From positions 1 to 24,275 of IMG/VR virus record IMGVR_UViG_3300023116_000345: a stretch of DNA of 24,275 nucleotides, one strand, 5' to 3'. The position numbers were made by a program, and so were the translations under genes. The notes beneath the pieces are model-generated. The model was not told where the DNA came from. It saw only the letters and a list, made by a program, of their open reading frames with translations, and did no database searches. Every line of letters starts with the position of its first letter. Position 1 is the stretch's first letter. The DNA is from a virus. Shown piece after piece: positions 14,709-22,037 of the stretch.

Positions 14709-15107
14709 ATGGCAGAAACTACTTTCAACCGTGAGTTAGGTGCTGCGCCTGCTGGTATCAGCCGGTTTGGTCAGATTCGCACCCAAGACGGCTTGAACGT
14801 TACTGTCGACTCGTATCGTTCTTTCGCGGGTGACGGCAAGTACCCTCTTTCAGACGTTTACGAGGTTACTTACGGAAGCACTGGCACTGCTACTTACCTC
14901 CTCGACGCAGAGGCTTTTGGGGTGAGCGGCATCACAGTTGTTGGCTCCGATGGAGTCGAAGATGGGACCGCAAAAGCACCTAAGATGACTCGTCGTCAGG
15001 GCAGCGGCGTAGCGTTCTCCGTTACCTCTGGTGATACGGCTACTGTTTATGTCCACAGAACTGATCGCAGTGCTTCGGAATATCGCGTGACCATGCTCGT
15101 TGCGTGA
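14709..15107 (+). CDS. Virion-type beta-rich protein, 132 residues
   Basis: A 132-residue protein, mostly beta by pattern, rich in Gly, Thr, Val and Ser (YEVTYGSTGTATYLLDAEAF, then GVSGITVVGSDG, then SVTSGDTATVYVHRTDRSAS). It has no membrane segment or catalytic motif. The composition and its place before the lysis genes suggest a small virion protein, but no family is recognised with certainty. The TGA stop overlaps the GTG start of the holin candidate (GTGA), so translation is coupled. A TAGAAT lies 29 nt upstream of the ATG; spacing is longer than at other boxes. The start is the first ATG after an A/T-rich stretch. Confidence 0.65.
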   Translation: MAETTFNRELGAAPAGISRFGQIRTQDGLNVTVDSYRSFAGDGKYPLSDVYEVTYGSTGTATYLLDAEAFGVSGITVVGSDGVEDGTAKAPKMTRRQGSGVAFSVTSGDTATVYVHRTDRSASEYRVTMLVA

Positions 15108-15514
15108 TATCGCAGAGGGTTGTCAGAGCCGTAAATAGTTTCCCTGAGAAGTTCGGGGAGGCTTGGTTGTCTTGTATGGTCGCCATGACTCAGGGTGACT
15201 TGGATAGCCTTACATGGAAACATGTTGTAGTTGCTTACAATACCGGTATTAAGACTGCGATCACCTACGCTATATGCTGTCTTCTCTTAAGGCGCATTAG
15301 CGCTTTTGGAGCTATAGCTCTGACCGGTGTTCTTACTTCCTTCGCTGACCTTGTTACTCATCCCACGCATTTTGGTTCAGCGTGGTCAGAAGCTGTTGCG
15401 ACAGGTTTCGGAGCTTCTTTTTTGGCGTTGATATTTCATCTAGTTGTTGTAAAAATAAGTCGGAAGGGTTATCAGTATGACTCAGTTAAGCGCTCAAGGA
15501 ATAAGCCTCATTAA
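15104..15514 (+). CDS. Holin candidate, three membrane spans
   Basis: A 136-residue protein starting at GTG 15104. Three hydrophobic segments are visible at about 43-61 (VAYNTGIKTAITYAICCLLL region), 66-86 (ISAFGAIALTGVLTSFAD) and 97-117 (AVATGFGASFLALIFHLVVV). They are separated by short loops including HPTHFGSAWSEA, and a basic C-terminus follows. The segment DLDSLTWKHVVVAYNTG followed by TGVLTSFADLVTHPTHFG matches a holin-like family I recall beside lysozyme genes in cyanophages. The 3' end overlaps the endolysin gene by 38 nt, the classic holin-endolysin arrangement. Role: inner-membrane pore releasing the lysozyme at lysis. Family membership is from memory; position and topology are seen. 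Confidence 0.75.
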   Translation: MISQRVVRAVNSFPEKFGEAWLSCMVAMTQGDLDSLTWKHVVVAYNTGIKTAITYAICCLLLRRISAFGAIALTGVLTSFADLVTHPTHFGSAWSEAVATGFGASFLALIFHLVVVKISRKGYQYDSVKRSRNKPH

Positions 15515-16718
15515 ACGCTTTGAAGGTCTGCGTTTAACGAGTTATGTTGACTGCGTAGGTGTTTTAACTATTGGTTACGGACACACGGGTCCCGACGTTA
15601 TCTCTAATCAACGAATTACTGAAGACGAGGCGGAAGATCTTCTACTAAAGGATTTAGTTCGTTTTGAGAAATGTGTAAAAAGTAAGGTAAAAGTACACCT
15701 AAATCAGAATGAGTACGACGCTCTCGTCTCATTTACGTACAACGTCGGTTGCGGAGCATTCGAGGGTTCGACTCTCTTACGTCTGCTGAACGAGGGCGCT
15801 GACAAAATACGGATCGCCGACGAACTCGGTCGTTGGGTCAAAGGCGGAGATAAAACTATCCCTGGTTTGGTTAGGCGTCGTGAGCAAGAAAAGAAACTAT
15901 TCTTGACTAAGCCTGATAAACATCCTCTCTTGGGTCACTCAATTCTGTCGAAACACGACACCTGGCTGAAAAGGAAACCGATTGATTCCTCCCTTTTGAC
16001 GGCAGAGGAGAAACTTTTTACCCCTAAAAACAGCGCGTGGGAGTGGGACAAAATCAGTATGTACCCAGGGCAAGTACACAAAGAGGTCATTCTCTCGAAA
16101 CAACCAGATAAATCCTGGTGGATCTACCCAGATCACTGGAAGATAATCAACGACACGAATGTTATTGAGGAGAAAAAAGAAACCAAGCAGAAAGAGATCA
16201 AATTAGAAGTTCCTTATTACAGCCAATTAGACAACTACAGAGACTCCCAACGCACTTGCTTCTCGAGTAGCTGTGCCATGTTGCTGAGTTCCCAGATTCC
16301 GGGAGCGATTACAGGAGACGACGAGTATGTTCAAGAAGTTTTTGAAATAGGAGACACCACAAGTTCTTCAGTTCAGGTTCAGGTTTTAGATCGATTCGGT
16401 TTGAAGACCGAGTTTATTACTAATGGCGATTGGGACCAAGTTTTTAAACTCCTAGAGAAAGGTATACCGGTCCCGATGGGGATACTGCATAAAGGCCCGG
16501 TATCAAAGCCCACGGGAGGAGGACACTGGATTTGCTGCGTGGGCGTCACTGCGGACAGGACAAAACTCTGGGTGCATGATCCCTATGGGGACTTAGACCT
16601 GGTGTCGGGTACTTACGGGAGTACTGATGGTGAGTACCTTCAGTACTCTATTAAGAATCTTGGACCTCGTTGGTTAGTTGAGGGTCCTAATAGTGGTTGG
16701 ATGATTAGAGCTTGCTAA
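15477..16718 (+). CDS. Bidomain endolysin: T4-type lysozyme (GH24) plus C39-like peptidase domain
   Basis: A 413-residue protein. Residues 1-145 are a T4-type lysozyme: ISLIKRFEGLRLTSYVD, VGVLTIGYGH and the C-terminal GLVRRREQEKKLF. The catalytic set corresponding to T4 E11/D20/T26 is E16, D25 and T31. Residues 146-230 form a linker with an SH3-like look (HDTWLKRKPIDSS, then YPDHWKII). Residues 244-413 look like a C39 papain-like domain: VPYYSQLDN, the Cys in RTCFSSSCAML (C261 aligned with the usual CGPAS Cys), H350 in GGHWICCVGV and D368 in VHDPYGD, so the triad is intact. It would cut peptidoglycan glycan strands and possibly a peptide bond. It follows a holin with overlap. No signal peptide is seen, so export depends on the holin. 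Confidence 0.88.
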   Translation: MTQLSAQGISLIKRFEGLRLTSYVDCVGVLTIGYGHTGPDVISNQRITEDEAEDLLLKDLVRFEKCVKSKVKVHLNQNEYDALVSFTYNVGCGAFEGSTLLRLLNEGADKIRIADELGRWVKGGDKTIPGLVRRREQEKKLFLTKPDKHPLLGHSILSKHDTWLKRKPIDSSLLTAEEKLFTPKNSAWEWDKISMYPGQVHKEVILSKQPDKSWWIYPDHWKIINDTNVIEEKKETKQKEIKLEVPYYSQLDNYRDSQRTCFSSSCAMLLSSQIPGAITGDDEYVQEVFEIGDTTSSSVQVQVLDRFGLKTEFITNGDWDQVFKLLEKGIPVPMGILHKGPVSKPTGGGHWICCVGVTADRTKLWVHDPYGDLDLVSGTYGSTDGEYLQYSIKNLGPRWLVEGPNSGWMIRAC

Positions 16719-16743
16719 ACTTGGGTTCCTCTTCTGCTGTTCG

Positions 16744-16983
16744 ATGTCAGTCGCAGACTACGATTTGAAGAATACCCTAGAGACCTGGGACGTTGAAGCC
16801 GAACAGCGTAAGGCAGATTTTATCCAGGCTCTATACGACTTTTATTGTCCCGGGAACGGTCTTTATACCGGATTGTTTGAGCGTTTTCAGCGTGATTTAA
16901 CTGATCACGCGAGGCTTATGGTTACCGAAGGATTTTGTGATATTTCTGAAATTTTCTTTTACGAGCTAAACTACGAGAAATAG
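16744..16983 (+). CDS. Unknown 79-residue protein
   Basis: A 79-residue soluble, mostly helical protein (MSVADYDLKNTLETWDVEAE, then FIQALYDFYCPGNGLYTGLF, then RFQRDLTDHARLMVTEGFCD). It is rich in aromatic and acidic residues with a polar C-terminus. No membrane segment, catalytic motif or known family is recognised. It lies 25 nt after the endolysin gene and 10 nt before the HNH-like gene on the same strand, so it is probably co-transcribed with both. Real-gene status rests on composition and tight packing; no clear Shine-Dalgarno sequence is seen. Confidence 0.6.
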   Translation: MSVADYDLKNTLETWDVEAEQRKADFIQALYDFYCPGNGLYTGLFERFQRDLTDHARLMVTEGFCDISEIFFYELNYEK

Positions 16984-16993
16984 TTGCAGTCCT

Positions 16994-17233
16994 TTGAACC
17001 ACAAAAGAGACTACGACAAAGAATATCGTGAGTACGGAAGCACTCCTGAGCAGCTGAAAAGACAAGCTGCTCGGGTAAAAGCTCGCAGATTCATGGAGAA
17101 AAATGGACGTGTAAAGAAGGGAGACGGTAAGGAAGTCGATCACATCGACCACAACCCAGAAAACAACTCTCCTTCCAATCTGCGTGTAGTTTCTAAAAAA
17201 ACTAATCGCGAGAAACAACCGAAACGAAGCTAA
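16994..17233 (+). CDS. Small HNH-type nuclease-like protein
   Basis: A 79-residue protein that fits a short phage HNH family I recall: an N-terminal basic helical part (DYDKEYREYGSTPEQLKRQA, then ARRFMEKNGRVKKGDGKEVD) followed by the HNH core DHIDHNPENNSPSNLRVVS and a K/R-rich end. The DH in VDHIDHNP supplies the general-base histidine, and NN...NLR is the usual following motif. Zinc-binding cysteines are absent, as is common in this short subtype. The only suitable start is TTG at 16994, since the first in-frame ATG lies within the conserved part. Likely DNA-nicking or homing activity; target unknown. Confidence 0.7.
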   Translation: MNHKRDYDKEYREYGSTPEQLKRQAARVKARRFMEKNGRVKKGDGKEVDHIDHNPENNSPSNLRVVSKKTNREKQPKRS

Positions 17234-17242
17234 ACTAAAAGA

Positions 17243-17758
17243 ATGGAAAACATGAACTTCCTTCAGCGTCCTGGTGGTTTAGGACCTACCTCTCAGCGGG
17301 TTAAGCCCCTGGGGCAGATGGCGACCGGGGCTCCTTCGATGTACGAGTCGACTCCCGCCACCATTGAACTGAACCGCGCTATTGCTCTCGACAATATCAA
17401 TAGGGTCACGTCGCAGTATCAGACCGACCGTGGCGAGCGAGCTCGTGAAGCCGTAGGCCCCACCAACTACGAAGAAGGTAATGTGATGCCTTCTGCTCAA
17501 ATCACTGGGTTAGCCGGTTACAACCAGCGTGGGGAGATGAAGCTTCCTGAGCGAGCCGCCGACCTTTCCACCGCTGACTATTTGGTCAAGACTCAGAATA
17601 CGATGGACCCCAATCTGCGGGCTCAGATGCAGATCTTGACTTCGGTTCCTCAGCAGAGCTTCCTTAATACTCCGGACCAGGGAGCTTTGGGCCTCCCTAA
17701 TAACTACGCTATGCCTGACAACCTTCCTCTTCAACTTGGTGTCGTAGAAAAGAAATGA
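17243..17758 (+). CDS. Unknown 171-residue protein, probably virion-associated
   Basis: A 171-residue soluble protein beginning MENMNFLQRPGGLGPTSQRV. It is low in predicted secondary structure: rich in Pro, Gln, Asn, Gly and Met, with repeated loops (TGLAGYNQRGEMKLPERA, DLSTADYLVKTQNTMDPN, FLNTPDQGALGLPNNYAMPD). There are no cysteines, membrane segments or catalytic motifs. The Asn/Gln/Pro-rich composition is typical of disordered virion or scaffold-like proteins, but no family is recognised. The stop (TGA 17756-17758) overlaps the start of the following 46-residue gene (ATGA). An alternative start at the fourth codon (second Met) would change little. Confidence 0.6.
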   Translation: MENMNFLQRPGGLGPTSQRVKPLGQMATGAPSMYESTPATIELNRAIALDNINRVTSQYQTDRGERAREAVGPTNYEEGNVMPSAQITGLAGYNQRGEMKLPERAADLSTADYLVKTQNTMDPNLRAQMQILTSVPQQSFLNTPDQGALGLPNNYAMPDNLPLQLGVVEKK

Positions 17759-17895
17759 TGAGTTCACAAGCCGATACTGTCCGTATGGCAGGTATGCGTC
17801 TGGGTGCTGGTCCTGCGGATATCGTCCGCATGGTCTCGAACCCCCGTGAGATCACTGCTAGGTTGAGGTATCAACAGACTTTTCCTAAGAGCTGA
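17755..17895 (+). CDS. Unknown 46-residue protein coupled to thyX
   Basis: A 46-residue frame from ATG 17755 (or the adjacent ATG 17758) to TGA 17893-17895. It overlaps the gene before (ATGA) and the thyX start after (TGATG). The product begins MMSSQADTVRMAGMRLGAGP and continues ADIVRMVSNPREITARLRYQ, ending QTFPKS. It is basic, probably one or two helices, with four further methionines. No family is recognised. Perfect tiling between two genes, with both overlaps, argues that it is translated. It could regulate or only couple thyX translation; nothing in the sequence shows a molecular role. Confidence 0.55.
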   Translation: MMSSQADTVRMAGMRLGAGPADIVRMVSNPREITARLRYQQTFPKS

Positions 17896-18590
17896 TGCTC
17901 CACTCTGCTGAGCTCGACTGGATTACTCCTGAAGCAGAAAAAGTAATTGCTCGTCACGCTCGGGTTTCGACCAAGAACCCCGATCGAGATGAATACGCTC
18001 GTCTCCTCGCCTTTTGCATCAAACACGGTCACTGGTCTGTGTTTGAGCAAGCTTCGGCGTCCTTTGGAATTACCACGACGCGTGCGATAAGCCCTCAGAT
18101 CTTGCGTCACCGAAGTTTCGTATATCAAGAGCTTTCCCAGAGATACACCAACCCGTGGGAAACCCTTGAAGAGGAGAAACTAGAAGATCCGTACAAGGTC
18201 GACCTTCGCTTTCAAGGCGAGACGAACCGCCAGTGCAGTGGTGAGCAGCTGCCGCTGTACCTCCGAGAGCTTTATTGGGACAAGATTAAAGAATTAGATC
18301 GCCACTCACAGGAGGTATACAATGAATTATTGGCTGCAGGAGTATCTCGTGAGTGTTCCAGAAATGTACTCCCTTTATATACTCCTACTCGCCTGCATAT
18401 GTCAGGTACCATCAGAAGTTTTATCCACTACGTTGGCCTTCGCGGCAAAGAGGATACTCAACTAGAGCATCGTCAGATCGCTCGAGCTATCGGGTACAAC
18501 CTCGCAAACCATTTACCCGTGGTTGTCGCTGCAATTAAGGAGTCTGAAGAAAGTTCTCTCTCAGGGTGGGACTTTTTAAAGGGCTCCTAA
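17895..18590 (+). CDS. thyX: Flavin-dependent thymidylate synthase ThyX
   Basis: A 231-residue enzyme making dTMP from dUMP with methylene-tetrahydrofolate, FAD and NADPH, feeding phage DNA synthesis in the cytoplasm. The ThyX signature RHRx7S is present as RHRSFVYQELS (residues 71-81, then QRY). Upstream, HWSVFEQASASFGI is the folate/flavin region; downstream, SRECSRNVLPLYTPTRLHMSG (around 154-174) gives the conserved R-x-x-LP substrate-binding segment and FIHYVGLR...QLEHRQIA completes the core. Length fits the family. The signature has SFVYQ where many bacterial enzymes have xxSxN, a form I associate with cyanophage ThyX. The ATG overlaps the preceding stop. The TAA overlaps the stop of the convergent membrane-protein gene. 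Confidence 0.95.
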   Translation: MLHSAELDWITPEAEKVIARHARVSTKNPDRDEYARLLAFCIKHGHWSVFEQASASFGITTTRAISPQILRHRSFVYQELSQRYTNPWETLEEEKLEDPYKVDLRFQGETNRQCSGEQLPLYLRELYWDKIKELDRHSQEVYNELLAAGVSRECSRNVLPLYTPTRLHMSGTIRSFIHYVGLRGKEDTQLEHRQIARAIGYNLANHLPVVVAAIKESEESSLSGWDFLKGS

Positions 18591-18595
18591 AGCCC
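18581..18595. terminator. Possible hairpin at convergent gene ends
   Basis: GGGCT (18581-18585) and AGCCC (18591-18595) can pair around a 5-nt loop. The loop holds both overlapping stop codons: TAA of thyX (+) and TAG of the membrane-protein gene (-). On the minus strand the stem is followed by TTTAAAAAG, only a weak T-tract; on the plus strand there is none. A bidirectional terminator is plausible but weak. Confidence 0.3.
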
Positions 18596-19162
18596 CGGCT
18601 GCCCCGTTGCCGTCCAGGGATCAGGATCCTTCTTGACGGCAGCTTGTTGTTGAGCAGCAGCCTGACGTAACTGCATCATCTGGAGAATTTTTTGTTGTTT
18701 CTCCATTTGCTCTTGAAGCTGCTGATTCTGGGCCTTAGCCCAGTTCTCAGCGTTCTTGGACAGCTCGTCTAGAGCGTTCTGTGAGTGAGGGAAAGCAAAG
18801 AGCACGCCGTTGTTGGCTTTGGTCGGGATCTTTTGCCCTCCAGTATTTTCCGCAACGTTGGTCAAGAACCCGTGAGCCTGATCGAGGGGAATATTCGCCA
18901 TGAAGCTGAGTTGTACAGGATCTAGTACACCTCTGTTCAATTCGTAGAGCGCGGAGAAAGTCGACGTAACTCGTTCGCTTTGCCTCGCTTGGGTATCTTT
19001 GCGGCGTGCTTGGTCGTTGGCGATGCAGGCGCCACCAAGAAGACCACCACCAAAAGCGAAGGAAGTTCCTAAAAAGTCAGGAGCGTTGATCGCAGTGACG
19101 CAACCAATGCCAAGCGTGGCAACGGAGGCAAGGAGAAAATTACGATTCAGGCGCTGGGTCAT
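18587..19162 (-). CDS. Membrane-anchored protein with middle helical domain and Gln-rich coiled-coil
   Basis: A 191-residue minus-strand product from ATG (CAT at 19160-19162), MTQRLNRNFLLASVATLGIG. Two hydrophobic segments are seen near the N-terminus (FLLASVATLGIGCVTAINA and FLGTSFAFGGGLLGGACIA), probably a membrane hairpin. A compact middle domain follows (LYELNRGVLDPVQLSFMANI, PLDQAHGFLTNVAENTGGQK) that may be winged-helix-like, then a glutamine-rich coiled coil (NQQLQEQMEKQQKILQMMQL, QAAAQQQAAV). A longer in-frame form up to 19216 would run further into the primase-helicase gene, so the internal ATG with a 23-nt overlap is preferred. No family is firmly recognised. It may tether replication factors or host components to the membrane; that is a guess from architecture and operon. 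Confidence 0.65.
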   Translation of the reverse strand: MTQRLNRNFLLASVATLGIGCVTAINAPDFLGTSFAFGGGLLGGACIANDQARRKDTQARQSERVTSTFSALYELNRGVLDPVQLSFMANIPLDQAHGFLTNVAENTGGQKIPTKANNGVLFAFPHSQNALDELSKNAENWAKAQNQQLQEQMEKQQKILQMMQLRQAAAQQQAAVKKDPDPWTATGQPGL

Positions 19163-21911
19163 GTTTCTTGAAAGCGGTTTCCCATTTTGTAGTCGTGGGG
19201 TCCTGAGCAAACTCAACGGGTGAAGGTAGACGCTCGGGACCTTTAGATGCCCTGTCGGAGTTTAGATCAAATGCTTTGAGACGCAGCCCTTTCAAAGAGG
19301 GAATTCCGTCATTCAGCACAAGTTCGATACCGGGCACCTTGAGCATGTTCGTAAGCACCTCACGAGTCCGCTCAACAAACCGTGGTTTTGCTGCGGGTTT
19401 GTACTGACACGCCTTGCAGAAATTGACGTAACTGGGATAGAGAGCACCATATGCGTTGGACACAAACCAACCTTTTTCTTTCTCGTCAGTGTTGGGCGTG
19501 AGAGCGCCTCGACCGATAGGAGTTACGGAGTTTGGTGCGTAGAGAGTGCAGTCAGCAAGCCAAGCAGCAAATTGACTGTTGAATACAAGAGCTTCGATAT
19601 TCGTCTTGTTGATGGAGGGTGCATGCTTGGAGGGGTTGGCGAGGACATCACGCATTTCCTCATGAGTCATCTTGAGTGCCCAGCTCACGATACCGCTGAG
19701 CTCCGGAACAAACTCTCCTTCGATCCGATCGTCGTGGACACTGATTAGCTCTACGCGGTTGCTGGCCGGGACAACCTTGTCCATAACGATCGTCAAGCGC
19801 CGACGCTCAAGACCACTTGTCGAGTCACTCGACGAGATGTGCTCATTACTGGCGATACAGACTAAGCACTCAGGTTTGAAGTTAATGATTTCCTTTCCGT
19901 ACTTCCGCTCTGCTCGAAGCGTGTCAGAGGCGGACGTCAGCTTCTTAAGCGTGTCCATCCGCTTGTTGTAGTTGCTTTCGTCAGTGAGCAGGAGCAGCCT
20001 TTTACCGATGAGGTTGAAGGTCTCGAACTGGTTGTCGTGAAGGGTTTGGAGGCTTGAGGTATGGGTTGAGTGGAAACCTGCAAGTGCGACAAGTAGCTGC
20101 TGCATCGTGGATTTACCGGTGCCACCAGGACCTACAAGGTGTAAGAACCGCTCGCCTGACGTATATCCCGTGAGAATTGCTCGGCAAAAAGCCTGAATCA
20201 GGATGTCCTGTCCTGGGTCGAGAGCCTTCTTAAGCCAAGTGAGGAACTTGGGGCACGAGGAGTTCTCTACGTACTCGTAACCGAGCTTGTGACGCAAGTA
20301 GAGCTCCTTGTGAAGTCCTTCTTTGAACTCGAGAGTCTTCAGGTCAAGCACTCCGTTGCTGAAGGGCACGACATTTTTAGAGGTCGTCCAGATGCTTTCC
20401 CTACCGTTACGGACAGACTTCAGCAGTTTTGGCTTGAGAAGCTGGTAAATACTCGAGACCGTGGCTGCCGTATAGCGCGATAGCAGGCCAGCCTTGACCA
20501 CGATGTCCAGGCAGTCGGTTATATAGAGACGGGTGTGTTGTTCGTCGTATAGGTACCAAACACCTAGGTCCTGGTCATACCTGTAGAACTGATCGAGCGT
20601 GTTGTCGTAAAGAAGGTTACCTCCGAGATTGGAGATAAGTGTGTCTGCAATAGTGTTTTCTGTGACCTTCTGGCTTGCAGAACCACCTCCTTGGAGGTCG
20701 ACCAGCTCCTTTGGGGAGTTAGGAGTCTTCATTTTTGTAGGGTCTGATTTGATTTGATCTGATGTGTCCTCTACCTGAGTAGAGGTGGAGAGCTCGAAAA
20801 TTGACGCGTCGAGCACTGAGTTGATCTGCTTCTTGCGAGCCGAAGCGAGTTTCTCCTTCTCTTCGTCGGTCGCGTACCGATCAAAGGTCGACCGGCTTAC
20901 CGACTTTACCTTCTTCCAGATCGCCAAAGGACCAAGCTCAGAGGCGAGCGAGATCGCTGGTAGAAGGGAAGCAGTGTCTCTTACCGAAGAGAGGATGCGG
21001 TAGAACTTGCCATTTTCATCGTGATGGTAGTCATAGATGTTATAGAACGCATCTTGTGCTGTTGTCAAGGGTGAGACGCGCACAGCGATCTTGCGCTCGT
21101 TCAGCCAGTTCACCCAACCGACTAGCTCCTTGGCGACAGAAGCCATCGTTGAGCTCCGGTCAAGAACCTCTTCTCCGTCCAAGACTGAGCGGACGGTGTG
21201 GGAGACAAGAGCGGTGAGGTCAATCCCTCGAGGAGAAACCTCAGCACTTTTAAGTATCTCGATCGCTTCGTCGCCTTCATCGGTGCTCTCTACGGGAAGC
21301 GTGGCAAAAAACCGCAAAGCATCGTCGGTCTTCTTCGCGGGGATGAATCGACCTGGAGCGCAGATCAGATCAGTCTCTTTTTTGGGTCCGTAGAAAAGGT
21401 TCGGGATCGTAGTAGCCCTGACGTCTGACCCAGGAATCTGTTTATAGATCTCCTTGGAGAACCACTGATAGAAATTGGCATCGATTATTGGTTTCTCTAA
21501 GCCAAAGACCAAACGAAAGCGAGGCCAACCTTCAGATGTAGAAGGTGAGTAGTAAGCGATCGTCAGATACTTTTTACAGATATCAAGCTCAAGAGCTTCC
21601 TCAACTGTCAGCTCTTGTTTTTGTACTTTGTTTCCGTCCTTATCTTTGTGATCTGCTTGATTATCGATATCGACAATAATTAAGCCTGCTTTTATTACAC
21701 CCGTTCTATTTGCTTTACGTTTGCCTTCGTGAAGGTGCCACGCGCAGAGACCACTCTTCTGCTTTAAGTGAGCTACCAGCTCCCCCGTGGAAGCCTCAAG
21801 AGCTTCCCAGTTCTCGTTGAAAGCGGTGAAGTTACCTTTTGCTTCAATCTTGCCCGTAATCGCATCGACGTGCTTAGCGACTACAGAGTTGACTGAGCAG
21901 ATGAACTTCAT
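19140..21911 (-). CDS. Primase-helicase with D5-type SF3 helicase domain
   Basis: A ~923-residue replication protein. The N-terminal ~200 residues look like an archaeo-eukaryotic-type primase: LIIVDIDNQ with a D-x-D metal pair (about D81/D83) and GWPRFRLVFGL. A lysine/serine linker (around 380-415) leads to a D5-N-like region and a superfamily 3 helicase: Walker A GPGGTGKST (about 594-602), Walker B LLLLTDES (about 639-646), sensor CIASNEH (about 685-691), then GLERRR with a candidate arginine finger. It would prime and unwind phage DNA. I chose ATG 21911 over GTG 21920 because a CATAAT box lies exactly 21 nt upstream of 21911. The 126-bp gap to the nuclease gene holds only this box and an A/T-rich leader. 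The 3' end overlaps the membrane-protein gene. Confidence 0.9.
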   Translation of the reverse strand: MKFICSVNSVVAKHVDAITGKIEAKGNFTAFNENWEALEASTGELVAHLKQKSGLCAWHLHEGKRKANRTGVIKAGLIIVDIDNQADHKDKDGNKVQKQELTVEEALELDICKKYLTIAYYSPSTSEGWPRFRLVFGLEKPIIDANFYQWFSKEIYKQIPGSDVRATTIPNLFYGPKKETDLICAPGRFIPAKKTDDALRFFATLPVESTDEGDEAIEILKSAEVSPRGIDLTALVSHTVRSVLDGEEVLDRSSTMASVAKELVGWVNWLNERKIAVRVSPLTTAQDAFYNIYDYHHDENGKFYRILSSVRDTASLLPAISLASELGPLAIWKKVKSVSRSTFDRYATDEEKEKLASARKKQINSVLDASIFELSTSTQVEDTSDQIKSDPTKMKTPNSPKELVDLQGGGSASQKVTENTIADTLISNLGGNLLYDNTLDQFYRYDQDLGVWYLYDEQHTRLYITDCLDIVVKAGLLSRYTAATVSSIYQLLKPKLLKSVRNGRESIWTTSKNVVPFSNGVLDLKTLEFKEGLHKELYLRHKLGYEYVENSSCPKFLTWLKKALDPGQDILIQAFCRAILTGYTSGERFLHLVGPGGTGKSTMQQLLVALAGFHSTHTSSLQTLHDNQFETFNLIGKRLLLLTDESNYNKRMDTLKKLTSASDTLRAERKYGKEIINFKPECLVCIASNEHISSSDSTSGLERRRLTIVMDKVVPASNRVELISVHDDRIEGEFVPELSGIVSWALKMTHEEMRDVLANPSKHAPSINKTNIEALVFNSQFAAWLADCTLYAPNSVTPIGRGALTPNTDEKEKGWFVSNAYGALYPSYVNFCKACQYKPAAKPRFVERTREVLTNMLKVPGIELVLNDGIPSLKGLRLKAFDLNSDRASKGPERLPSPVEFAQDPTTTKWETAFKKHDPAPES

Positions 21912-21932
21912 GGAACTCACGGAGTGATGTGT

Positions 21933-21938
21933 ATTATG
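21933..21938 (-). promoter_or_regulatory. -10-like box (CATAAT), 21 nt before the primase-helicase ATG
   Basis: Read on the minus strand, CATAATAC lies exactly 21 nt before ATG 21911. It is the only box of this type seen in the 126-bp gap after the nuclease gene and supports the ATG over the GTG at 21920. Confidence 0.4.
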
Positions 21939-22037
21939 GCGCTGGTGCGCAAAAAAGCCAAGGCTGCAAATCTAAAAAGATTATGGAGCGCCCGCCCTTC
22001 CTTTCCCTGGGTTCAGTTATTTTGTCACTAACCTTCC

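Noticed and set aside
21912-22037. tRNA or small RNA in the 126-bp gap
   Set aside because: No cloverleaf or terminator-like hairpin with T-tract could be folded by eye; only the -10-like box is supportable.
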